Shown here: positions 1-7,849 of the stretch, piece after piece | Position numbering within the stretch: position 1 is the first letter of the stretch | Layout of the letters: each line of letters starts with the position of its first letter | NCBI RefSeq assembly: GCF_009674775.1 | Contig: NZ_WKKE01000020.1 | Location: 46,392 to 110,391 of the forward strand | DNA from: Flavobacterium sp. LC2016-23 | Lineage (GTDB): Bacteria; Bacteroidota; Bacteroidia; Flavobacteriales; Flavobacteriaceae | DNA: 64,000 nucleotides | Direction of reading: 5' to 3' | Notes under the pieces: generated by a model | What the model was told of the DNA's origin: nothing | The model's database searches: none | What the model saw: only the letters and a program-made list of their open reading frames with translations | Made by a program: the position numbers and the translations under genes

Positions 1-821
1 AAAGAACCTGTATTTTAGTGGTTCTGGGATTTGTAGTAAATGGATTGCTGCGATTTGATGGTTTCGACCAAACGCGTTTTGCCAGTGTTTTAGGAAGAAT
101 TGGTCTGGCCTGGTTTTTAGCCGGAATCCTCTATTTAAATTTTGATCTAAAAAAACAGCTAATCTGGTTCTTCGGTATTTTGATTGGTTACTATGTCGCG
201 ATGAAATGGATTCCTGTACCCGATTTTGGTGCAGGAGTTTTGACCAAAGAAGGATCACTGGAAGGCTATATTGACCGTCTGTTTTTGCCGGGCAGACTGC
301 ACAGTACGGTTTATGATCCGGAAGGAATACTTTCTACCATACCTGCAATTGCTACAGCGTTATTGGGCGTTTTTACAGGAACATTTTTAAAAGCAAAATA
401 TCTTTTTTCGGTAGAAGTAAAATTGCTTTTAATGGCTCTAACGGCTGTGCTTCTTATTATTGGAGGCTTGATTTGGGATATTAATTTCCCCATCAATAAA
501 CATTTATGGACAAGTTCATTTGTATGTTTTGTCGGAGGGTTCAGTATTTTGTTTTTTGTCTTTTTCTATTTGATAATTGACCTTTTTGGTTTTCATAAAT
601 GGGCATTTCCTTTAATCTTAATCGGTTCAAATTCTATTTTAATTTATATAGCTGCTGAAGGCTTAGTAGATTTTAAACATACGGCAGATTATGTCTTTGG
701 CGGACTTATAAATTTTCTGCCGCTCATTTGGCAGCCTGTATTTGCCGCTTTATCAGTAACTGTCATACAGCTCCTTTTACTTTATTTTCTATATAAAAGG
801 AAATGGTTTCTTAAAATTTAA
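1..821 (+). CDS. Membrane acyltransferase, COG4299/DUF5009 type (5' partial)
   Basis: This is the C-terminal part of a multi-pass membrane protein. The frame is open to the left edge (codons from position 3), so the GTG at 18 is not the real start and the gene begins outside the window. Several hydrophobic segments and the early LGRIGLAWFLAGILYLN stretch match the COG4299 family related to heparan-alpha-glucosaminide N-acetyltransferase, which moves acyl groups across a membrane onto a sugar. Such proteins often sit in Bacteroidota polysaccharide loci. The symporter gene follows after 53 bp on the same strand, so the two may be cotranscribed. The substrate here is unknown. The family call is fairly secure; the function is inferred from relatives. 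Confidence 0.7.
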   Translation, partial: RTCILVVLGFVVNGLLRFDGFDQTRFASVLGRIGLAWFLAGILYLNFDLKKQLIWFFGILIGYYVAMKWIPVPDFGAGVLTKEGSLEGYIDRLFLPGRLHSTVYDPEGILSTIPAIATALLGVFTGTFLKAKYLFSVEVKLLLMALTAVLLIIGGLIWDINFPINKHLWTSSFVCFVGGFSILFFVFFYLIIDLFGFHKWAFPLILIGSNSILIYIAAEGLVDFKHTADYVFGGLINFLPLIWQPVFAALSVTVIQLLLLYFLYKRKWFLKI

Positions 822-874
822 GAGATTAAATTTTAAATACATTTTACTAACTAACCACACAATAACCACGCATT

Positions 875-2512
875 ATGAATGTATTACAAACCGCAGATTA
901 TATTGTTTTCTTTATTTACTTTGTCATAGTCACCGCTTATGGAATGTATATTTACAGAAGCAAGAAAACTGCAGCAACAAGCTCCAACGAATATTTTTTA
1001 GCCGAAGGATCACTTACCTGGTGGGCCATTGGAGCTTCATTGATTGCTTCCAATATTTCAGCAGAACATTTTATTGGCATGAGCGGTTCAGGTTTCGCTA
1101 TCGGACTTGCAATTGCTTCCTACGAATGGATGTCTGCTGCCACATTAATTATCGTGGCGATGTTTATCCTGCCGATTTACCTTAAAAATAAAATATTTAC
1201 CATGCCGCAGTTTCTGGCCAAAAGATACAGCGGAACCGTAAGTACTATTATGGCCATTATCTGGCTGTTAATTTATGTATTTGTAAATCTTACTTCTATA
1301 ATTTACTTAGGCGCTCTGGCTATTTCATCTATTGCGCCGGTCAGCTTTCAGTTTTGTGTTATTGCACTGAGTTTATTCTCTGTGATCGTTACTTTAGGAG
1401 GAATGAAGGTGATCGGATACACCGATATGTTTCAGGTTATCGTTTTAATTCTGGGAGGATTAGTAACAACTTATCTGGCATTGACTTTACTTTCAGAGCA
1501 GTTTGGTTTTGGAAAAGATATTTTAAAGGGACTTGCCATTATTGGGGATGAAGCGCCAGGACATTTACACATGATATTAGACAAGACAAATCCGCATTAT
1601 AATGAATTGCCGGGGATGTCTGTTTTGGTTGGGGGTATGTTGATCAATAATCTGGCGTATTGGGGATGCAATCAATATATCGTTCAGAGAGCTTTGGGAG
1701 CCGATTTAAAAACGGCCCGTAAAGGAATTTTATTTGCCGCTTTCCTAAAATTATTAGTACCAATCATTGCTGTTTTACCGGGTATTGCAATGTTTGTAAT
1801 GCATTCGAACGGAATGTTTCAACAGGAAATGGCAGATGCAGCAGGAGTTTTAAAGCCAGATCATGCCTATCCCACTTTAATGAATTTGCTTCCTGCCGGA
1901 TTAAAAGGTGTAGCTCTAGCGGCTCTTACAGCAGCGATTGTAGCTTCTTTGGCCGGAAAAGCAAATAGTATTTCGACTATTTTTTCTTTAGATATTTATA
2001 AAAAATATTTTAATTCTCAGGCAACAGAAAAAAAGCTGGTACGTACCGGCAGATGGTGTGTGGTTGTCTGTATGATTATTGCCGCCATCGTAGCGCCGGC
2101 ATTAAAATCATTAGATCAGGCGTATCAATTTATACAGGAATACGTAGGATTCTTCTCTCCGGGTGTTTTAGCAGTTTTTTTATTAGGAATGTTTTGGAAA
2201 AAAACAACACCATCAGCGGGTCTTGCCGGTGCATTACTCACAGTTCCTCTCGCTGCAATATTAAAATTTCTTCCAATGTGGACAGATGGAGCTTTTCCGG
2301 ATTACCCTTTCTTAGACAGAATGACCATGGTTTTCTTTTTAATTGTATCCATAATGGTCGGTATTAGTCTGGCAAAACCAGTCTCTCAAGAAGAGGCTCA
2401 AATCCATGAAATAGAAGTAGATAACGCTATGTTTAAAGTGTCTTCAGAGTTTATTGTCGGCTCATTTATCATTAGTGGAGTATTAGTCGCTTTATATACT
2501 GTTTTTTGGTGA
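875..2512 (+). CDS. Sodium/solute symporter (SSS family)
   Basis: A 545-residue inner-membrane transporter with about 13-14 hydrophobic helices. The N-terminal region has the SSS-type signature around residues 35-75 (EYFLAEGSLTWWAIGASLIA then NISAEHFIGMSG), as in sodium/glucose and sodium/galactose cotransporters. It probably takes up a monosaccharide or small acidic sugar freed by the neighbouring GH28, GH51 and GH95 enzymes, driven by sodium. The ATG at 875 gives a normal SSS N-terminus. It lies 30 bp before the first GH28 gene, so it is likely in the same operon. The exact sugar cannot be read from sequence. Confidence 0.88.
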   Translation: MNVLQTADYIVFFIYFVIVTAYGMYIYRSKKTAATSSNEYFLAEGSLTWWAIGASLIASNISAEHFIGMSGSGFAIGLAIASYEWMSAATLIIVAMFILPIYLKNKIFTMPQFLAKRYSGTVSTIMAIIWLLIYVFVNLTSIIYLGALAISSIAPVSFQFCVIALSLFSVIVTLGGMKVIGYTDMFQVIVLILGGLVTTYLALTLLSEQFGFGKDILKGLAIIGDEAPGHLHMILDKTNPHYNELPGMSVLVGGMLINNLAYWGCNQYIVQRALGADLKTARKGILFAAFLKLLVPIIAVLPGIAMFVMHSNGMFQQEMADAAGVLKPDHAYPTLMNLLPAGLKGVALAALTAAIVASLAGKANSISTIFSLDIYKKYFNSQATEKKLVRTGRWCVVVCMIIAAIVAPALKSLDQAYQFIQEYVGFFSPGVLAVFLLGMFWKKTTPSAGLAGALLTVPLAAILKFLPMWTDGAFPDYPFLDRMTMVFFLIVSIMVGISLAKPVSQEEAQIHEIEVDNAMFKVSSEFIVGSFIISGVLVALYTVFW

Positions 2513-2542
2513 TTTTAAATTAATAGTTTAAAAAAAATAAAC

Positions 2543-4105
2543 ATGGATATTTATCATAAACAAGTTTTCAGGAGTTGTATCATTTTGTTTTTGATTTTAC
2601 AGTTAAGCTTCAGTTCAGAAATGTATGCTTTTAAAAGAAAGGACTATTTGGTCACCTCTTTTGGTGCAATAGGAGACGGCAAAACTTTAAATACAAAAGC
2701 AATTCAGAAAACCATTGATGCCGCAAATAAAAATAAGGGAGGAAGAGTTGTTTTTTCTAAAGGCAGATTTTTATCGGGAAGTATCGTCTTAAAAAACGGA
2801 GTCGAATTGTTTTTTGAAGAAGGAGCGGTTTTGCTAGGGAGCACCAATCCGGATGATTATCCGAAATATGAGGGGATAAGGGCATTGATTGTAGCCAATG
2901 AAGCAAAAAATATTGCTGTAAACGGAAAAGGAAGCATAGATGGACAGGGAAGAGAACTGGCATTAGCAATTGACAGTCTGCATCATACAGGAGTTCGAAT
3001 TGATCCCAAATACAATTACAGGAGAATGCGCCCCGAAGACGGAAGAGGAAAATTGATTTCGTTTGTAAAATGCGATTCTATAACCATGATCAACATCACA
3101 TTAAAAAACAGTCCTGGCTGGGTGCAGTGTTTTACAGAATGCAAAAATATTGTCATTGATTCGATGAAAGTCAATAGTACGGCTTATTGGAACAATGATG
3201 GAATTGATGTTAACGGATGCGAAAATGTCCGGATCACCAATTGCAATGTAAACGCGGCAGATGACGGTATTTGTCTGAAATCGGAGTCACCCGGATTACA
3301 GAATAATAACATTTACATCGCCAACTGCACGATCAGATCGAGTGCCAATGCGGTTAAATTTGGTACAGGTTCTTATGGCAGTTTCAAAAACGTAACCGTT
3401 GAAAACATCGAGGTCTATGATACTTTTAGATCGGCAATCGCGATCGAATCTGTAGACGGAGCCGAGATTGAGAATATTAAAGTTTCGAATATTACGGCTG
3501 TAAATACAGGAAATGCAATATTGATCCGTTTAGGCCACAGAAATGGAGACAAGCCGGGTTATATCAAAAATGTATCGATTAAAAATGTAAAAGTGCAGGT
3601 TCCTTTTGGGCGTCCGGATATAGATTATGATTTGCGCGGACCGGAAGTGGACTATTTCCATAATCCGTTTCCGGCTTCTATTGCCGGAATTCCGGGACAT
3701 CTTGTCGAAAATGTAACTTTAGAAAATATTGAAATTACCTATCCGGGAAGAGCTTCAAAAGGAATGGCGTATCATCCTTTAAGCCGATTGAAAGATGTAA
3801 AAGAAAACATAAACGGTTACCCTGAATTTACCATGTTTGGGGAATTGCCTTCCTGGGGATTTTATGTGCGTCACGCCGACGGAATCGAAATGAAGAATAT
3901 AAAACTGATTTTGGAGAAAGAAGATTTTCGTCCCGCCTTTGTTTTTGATGATGTAAAAAATCTCACGATGAAAGCGATTGATATGCCTTCGGATAAAATC
4001 AATCAAATTGTTTTTAAAGATGTTTTATCAAGTAATCTGGACAGTGAATCTTTAAAAAGAAAAACAGAACCGGAACAAAATAAATTTGAGTTACCTGTAA
4101 AATAA
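2543..4105 (+). CDS. GH28 family glycoside hydrolase (polygalacturonase-like)
   Basis: A 520-residue predicted secreted enzyme: an N-terminal hydrophobic segment (about residues 10-28), then the parallel beta-helix start typical of bacterial GH28 (SFGAIGDGKTLNTKAIQKTI). GH28 proteins hydrolyse alpha-1,4-galacturonic or rhamnogalacturonan linkages with three aspartates. Here these are best matched by D219 (NNDGID) and D240-D241 (ADDGICLK). The usual Gly-His-Gly segment is not seen; the corresponding stretch reads SSANAVKFGTGSYG. It may therefore be a non-classical GH28, for example acting on rhamnogalacturonan or a side-chain linkage. The last codons overlap the first unit of a 54-bp tandem repeat. 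Confidence 0.85.
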   Translation: MDIYHKQVFRSCIILFLILQLSFSSEMYAFKRKDYLVTSFGAIGDGKTLNTKAIQKTIDAANKNKGGRVVFSKGRFLSGSIVLKNGVELFFEEGAVLLGSTNPDDYPKYEGIRALIVANEAKNIAVNGKGSIDGQGRELALAIDSLHHTGVRIDPKYNYRRMRPEDGRGKLISFVKCDSITMINITLKNSPGWVQCFTECKNIVIDSMKVNSTAYWNNDGIDVNGCENVRITNCNVNAADDGICLKSESPGLQNNNIYIANCTIRSSANAVKFGTGSYGSFKNVTVENIEVYDTFRSAIAIESVDGAEIENIKVSNITAVNTGNAILIRLGHRNGDKPGYIKNVSIKNVKVQVPFGRPDIDYDLRGPEVDYFHNPFPASIAGIPGHLVENVTLENIEITYPGRASKGMAYHPLSRLKDVKENINGYPEFTMFGELPSWGFYVRHADGIEMKNIKLILEKEDFRPAFVFDDVKNLTMKAIDMPSDKINQIVFKDVLSSNLDSESLKRKTEPEQNKFELPVK

Positions 4106-4310
4106 ATTTTCACAATATAAGATAGCCCGCGGTTTCAACCGTGGGAAACTGTAAAATAAATTTTCATAATATAAGACAGCCCTCGGTTTCAACCGTAGGA
4201 AACTGTAAAATAAATTTTCACAATATAAGATAGCCCGCGGTTTCAACCATGGGAAACTGTAAAATAAATTTTCATAATATAAGACAACCCGCGGTTTCAA
4301 CCGTGGAAAC
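4095..4310. repeat. Four tandem 54-bp repeats with internal hairpin
   Basis: Four consecutive units begin at 4095, 4149, 4203 and 4257, each starting CTGTAAAATAAATTTTCA, so the period is exactly 54 bp. Each unit holds a near-palindrome (CCCGCGGTTTCAACCGTGGG or a variant) able to form a 7-9 bp stem. Units alternate at a few bases (CACAATATAAGATAG and CATAATATAAGACAG), suggesting duplication of a two-unit block. The first unit includes the stop codon of the upstream GH28 gene. The stems could act as terminators or mRNA stabilisers between the two GH28 genes, but there is no clear T-tract. The open reading frame on the minus strand is a product of the 54-bp period. Confidence 0.9.
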
Positions 4311-4362
4311 TTAGATATTCATCTCAATCAAAGTTTTGGCGAGATTAAAATAATTAAAAGTA

Positions 4363-5802
4363 ATGAAAAAGAAATCTATAATCGCGATCCTGATTTTTTG
4401 TCTTTCCCTGACCGTTTCGGCACAGAATGTTTACGACATTAAAAAATACGGAGCCAAAGGAGATGGCAAAACCAATGATGCGGCAGCCATTCAAAAAGCA
4501 ATTGATGCCTGCAGTAAAACTGGCGGAAGAGTTTTAATTCCGGCGCCGTTTACCTTTTTGGCCGGACCAATTGAGGTAAAATCAAAAGTAGAGCTGCATA
4601 TTGAAGCCGGTGCTAAATTATTGGCAAGTCCCGATGAAAAGCTATATACAAAAAGCGCTTTCAGAACCAATCCGGGTGAAGGGACAATTTGGATTGGAGG
4701 AGAAAATGTAGTGGATTTTACCATTAGCGGAAGCGGAAAAATAGATGGAAACGGAATTTCATTTATGGGGGAAGAACTGGAAGATTCCTATGTTTTAAAA
4801 CCTTTTAGCGTGCTCGATCCACGACCGCACGTATTGACAATTACAGGAGGCAAAAATATAAGAATCAAAGATGTTCATATCGGAAATTCGGCCTATTGGA
4901 CCATTCATTTGATTGGCTGTAACGATGTCGTCATAAGCGGCATTACTTTATTGAACAGTCTAAAAGTCCGTAACAGTGACGGTATCGATTTGGATCATTC
5001 CAAAAATGTGAGAATAAGCGATTGTTATATCGAAAGTGGTGACGATTGTATCTGTTTAAAAAACAGAAGAGAGTTTGAAGAATTTGGTGCCTGCGAAAAT
5101 ATTACAGTGACCAATTGTACGATGACCAGCAGCAGCTGCGCAATTAAAATTGGTTCCGAAAATATGGATGCAATCAGACAAGTGGTTTTCAATAATTGTA
5201 TCATTAAAAACAGCAATCGCGCTTTGGGAATTCAAAATAGAGATGAAGGAACAGTAAGTGATGTTATTTTTTCTAATATCATTATTGAAAGTAAATTGAC
5301 GACAGATACCTGGTGGGGAAAGGCAGAACCAATTTATGTAACGGCTTTCAGAAGAGCCAAAGGAAATCATAAAGATGCCAACTGGCGTTTTCCAAAAGGA
5401 GCAACAGAAGGAAAAGTAGGCGAAATAAAAAACATCTATTTTTCCAATATTCAGTGCACAGGAGAAAATGGCGTGTTTGTAAGCGGAGAATCAAAAGATA
5501 AAATCAGTAATATTGTTTTTGATAATGTGAGTGTTTTTATTGATAAAATCACCTCTTTTCCGGGTGGAGTATATGACAGACGACCTTCTAATGTCGAAGG
5601 TTTTGTAAAAGGAAGTACTTCGGGGTTTTATTTTGATTCCGCAGAACGTATTAAAGTGCAGAATTGTACCGTACAATGGGGAAAAAATAAACCCGACTAT
5701 TTTAAATATGCAGTCGAAAGTAAAAATGTAGATGAATTAATTATAACAAATTTAGACGGACAATCAGCTTTTCCTGCTAAATTAGAGGCAGTAAAAAAAT
5801 AA
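4363..5802 (+). CDS. GH28 family glycoside hydrolase (polygalacturonase-like), second copy
   Basis: A 479-residue enzyme with a clean Sec signal peptide (residues 1-20, ending VSA before QNVYD) and a GH28 beta-helix. It opens with the same pattern as the previous gene (KYGAKGDGKTNDAAAIQKAI). Candidate catalytic aspartates are D206 (NSDGID) and D227-D228 (GDDCICLK). As in its neighbour the canonical Gly-His-Gly segment is absent (SSSCAIKIGSE). The two GH28 proteins are clearly diverged from each other, so they are not a recent duplication and probably have different specificities. No lipobox is seen, so a periplasmic or secreted enzyme is likely. The GH51 gene follows after 20 bp, indicating one operon. 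Confidence 0.88.
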   Translation: MKKKSIIAILIFCLSLTVSAQNVYDIKKYGAKGDGKTNDAAAIQKAIDACSKTGGRVLIPAPFTFLAGPIEVKSKVELHIEAGAKLLASPDEKLYTKSAFRTNPGEGTIWIGGENVVDFTISGSGKIDGNGISFMGEELEDSYVLKPFSVLDPRPHVLTITGGKNIRIKDVHIGNSAYWTIHLIGCNDVVISGITLLNSLKVRNSDGIDLDHSKNVRISDCYIESGDDCICLKNRREFEEFGACENITVTNCTMTSSSCAIKIGSENMDAIRQVVFNNCIIKNSNRALGIQNRDEGTVSDVIFSNIIIESKLTTDTWWGKAEPIYVTAFRRAKGNHKDANWRFPKGATEGKVGEIKNIYFSNIQCTGENGVFVSGESKDKISNIVFDNVSVFIDKITSFPGGVYDRRPSNVEGFVKGSTSGFYFDSAERIKVQNCTVQWGKNKPDYFKYAVESKNVDELIITNLDGQSAFPAKLEAVKK

Positions 5803-5822
5803 TCAGTTCCATTTCAAAAACT

Positions 5823-7802
5823 ATGAAAAATAATATCCTTACCAAATTTAGTATTTGCAGTCTGCTGCTAGGCAGTTTTTGTGTGAATGCTCAAAAGACA
5901 ACCTTAGAAGTTGATGCCACAAAGACTATTACCAAAATCCAGCCTACTATGTTCGGTTTGTTTTTTGAAGACATCAATTTTGCGGCAGATGGCGGATTAT
6001 ATGCTGAAATGATTAAAAACAGATCTTTTGAATTTGATAAACCTTTAATGGGATGGGATCAGCCCAATACAAAAAGATCTTCTTTAAACAAAGAATCAGG
6101 TAGTGCAACGCCAATCAATTTATCGGCAAGTAATACTAATTTTTGCAGGGTAGAAATCAATAATGATAAAGGTTTTGTTTTAGTAAATGAAGGTTTCAGG
6201 GGAATGGGCGTGAAAAGGGATGCAAAATACAATCTTTCTTTAAAAGCAGCCAATCATAATTCAGCTATTAAAAAGATTATAATTCAGCTTATTGATAAAG
6301 ATCAAAAAGTGATTGGAGAAACTGGCATTGTTCCAAAATCAGAGCAATGGAGTACTTATTCGGCACAAATTACAGCCACCCAAACCGAAGCAAAAGCAAA
6401 GCTTAGAATCACTTTTGAAGGAACAGGCACTATAGATTTAGATATGATTTCACTTTTTCCTGAAGATACGTGGAAGAACAGAAAAAACGGACTTCGTAAA
6501 GATCTGGTGCAGCTTTTATACGATATGAAACCTGGTTTTTTGCGTTTTCCGGGCGGCTGTATTGTTGAAGGAAGAACCTTATCAGACCGTTATCAATGGA
6601 AAAAATCAGTTGGTAATGTAGAGGAAAGAAAAACCATGATGAACCGTTGGAATGTAGAATTCAATCACAAACTAACGCCCGATTATTTTCAAAGTTTTGG
6701 ATTGGGCTTTTTTGAATATTTCCAGCTTTCAGAAGATATTGGGGCAGAACCACTTCCGATTCTGAGCTGCGGAATGGCCTGTCAGTACAATACAGGAGAA
6801 CTGACGCCATTAAACGAACTTGATCCGTATGTGCAGGATGCTTTAGATCTGATTGAATTTGCAAATGGCGCTGTCACTACAAGCTGGGGAAAAATCCGGT
6901 CAGATATGGGACATCCAAAATCCTTTAATCTAAAATATATAGGTGTTGGAAACGAGCAATGGGGACCGGATTACATTGACAGATATAAAGTTTTTGAGAA
7001 AGCAATAAAAGCAAAATATCCGAATATCATTATTGTTTCAGGAAGCGGGCCTTCTCCGGATGGCGAGCATTTTGATTTTGCGATGCAGGAACTTAAAAAA
7101 CTAAATGCAGAACTTGTCGATGAACATTATTATCAAAGTCCAAAATGGTTTAGGGAAAACGCCGGACGTTATGATCATTATGACAGAAAAGGCCCTAAAA
7201 TATTTGCAGGAGAATATGCGGCACAAAGTGTGTCAGGAGCCAATCCGAACAACAGAAACAATTGGGAATGCGCATTCTCAGAAGCTGCTTTTATGACTGG
7301 ACTGGAACGAAATGCAGAAGTAGTACATTTAACTTCTTACGCACCTTTGATGGCTCATGAAGATGCCTGGCAATGGACTCCCGACATGATTTGGTTCAAT
7401 AATTTAGAATCCTATGGTTCCGCCAATTATTATGTGCAGCAATTATTTTCAACCAATAAAGGAACAGATTTGTTAAGCATTACCAAAGATGGAAAACCTT
7501 TAACGGGACAAAACGATTTATATGCATCGGCAGTAAAAGACGCAAACAGCAAAGAAATAATTATAAAACTAGTAAATACCGCAGCAACTGCGCAAGAGGC
7601 CAGTATTGATTTAAAAGGAACAAAGTTAGGGTCAAAAGGAACGATTATAACATTGGCAAGTCCGGGTACTCAGGATGAAAATACTTTTGCGGACCCTGAA
7701 AAAATAACTCCAAAACAAAAGGAATACAAAATAACAAAAGGCAAACAGCAATTAAGTCTTCCGGCTTATTCGGTAACCGTCTTAAAAATGAAAATGATTT
7801 AA
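5823..7802 (+). CDS. GH51 alpha-L-arabinofuranosidase
   Basis: A 659-residue enzyme removing terminal alpha-L-arabinofuranose from arabinan, arabinogalactan or arabinoxylan. After a signal peptide (about residues 1-23, ending VNA) comes a short catalytic-barrel start (PTMFGLFFEDINFAADGGLY), an inserted CBM4/9-like beta-sandwich (about 85-215), the rest of the (beta/alpha)8 barrel, and a C-terminal beta domain. E378 in GVGNEQWG is the expected acid/base and E464 in AGEYA the expected nucleophile. Length and domain order are normal for the bacterial clade with the insertion. It is translated close behind the second GH28 gene and 47 bp before GH95. Confidence 0.93.
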   Translation: MKNNILTKFSICSLLLGSFCVNAQKTTLEVDATKTITKIQPTMFGLFFEDINFAADGGLYAEMIKNRSFEFDKPLMGWDQPNTKRSSLNKESGSATPINLSASNTNFCRVEINNDKGFVLVNEGFRGMGVKRDAKYNLSLKAANHNSAIKKIIIQLIDKDQKVIGETGIVPKSEQWSTYSAQITATQTEAKAKLRITFEGTGTIDLDMISLFPEDTWKNRKNGLRKDLVQLLYDMKPGFLRFPGGCIVEGRTLSDRYQWKKSVGNVEERKTMMNRWNVEFNHKLTPDYFQSFGLGFFEYFQLSEDIGAEPLPILSCGMACQYNTGELTPLNELDPYVQDALDLIEFANGAVTTSWGKIRSDMGHPKSFNLKYIGVGNEQWGPDYIDRYKVFEKAIKAKYPNIIIVSGSGPSPDGEHFDFAMQELKKLNAELVDEHYYQSPKWFRENAGRYDHYDRKGPKIFAGEYAAQSVSGANPNNRNNWECAFSEAAFMTGLERNAEVVHLTSYAPLMAHEDAWQWTPDMIWFNNLESYGSANYYVQQLFSTNKGTDLLSITKDGKPLTGQNDLYASAVKDANSKEIIIKLVNTAATAQEASIDLKGTKLGSKGTIITLASPGTQDENTFADPEKITPKQKEYKITKGKQQLSLPAYSVTVLKMKMI

Positions 7803-7849
7803 GGATTCAATAGGTTTAAAAGTTTATTTTCAAATTAAATTAAAAATGT

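Noticed and set aside
18..20. GTG as start of the first gene
   Set aside because: The frame is open to the window edge and the protein lacks its N-terminal part.
4091..4300. Minus-strand open frame of 69 codons with an 18-residue repeat
   Set aside because: The repeat period of 54 bp is a multiple of three, so any open unit gives an open array. It overlaps the GH28 stop and has no start signal.
4095..4310. CRISPR array
   Set aside because: Units are contiguous 54-bp copies with no unique spacers and no cas genes nearby.
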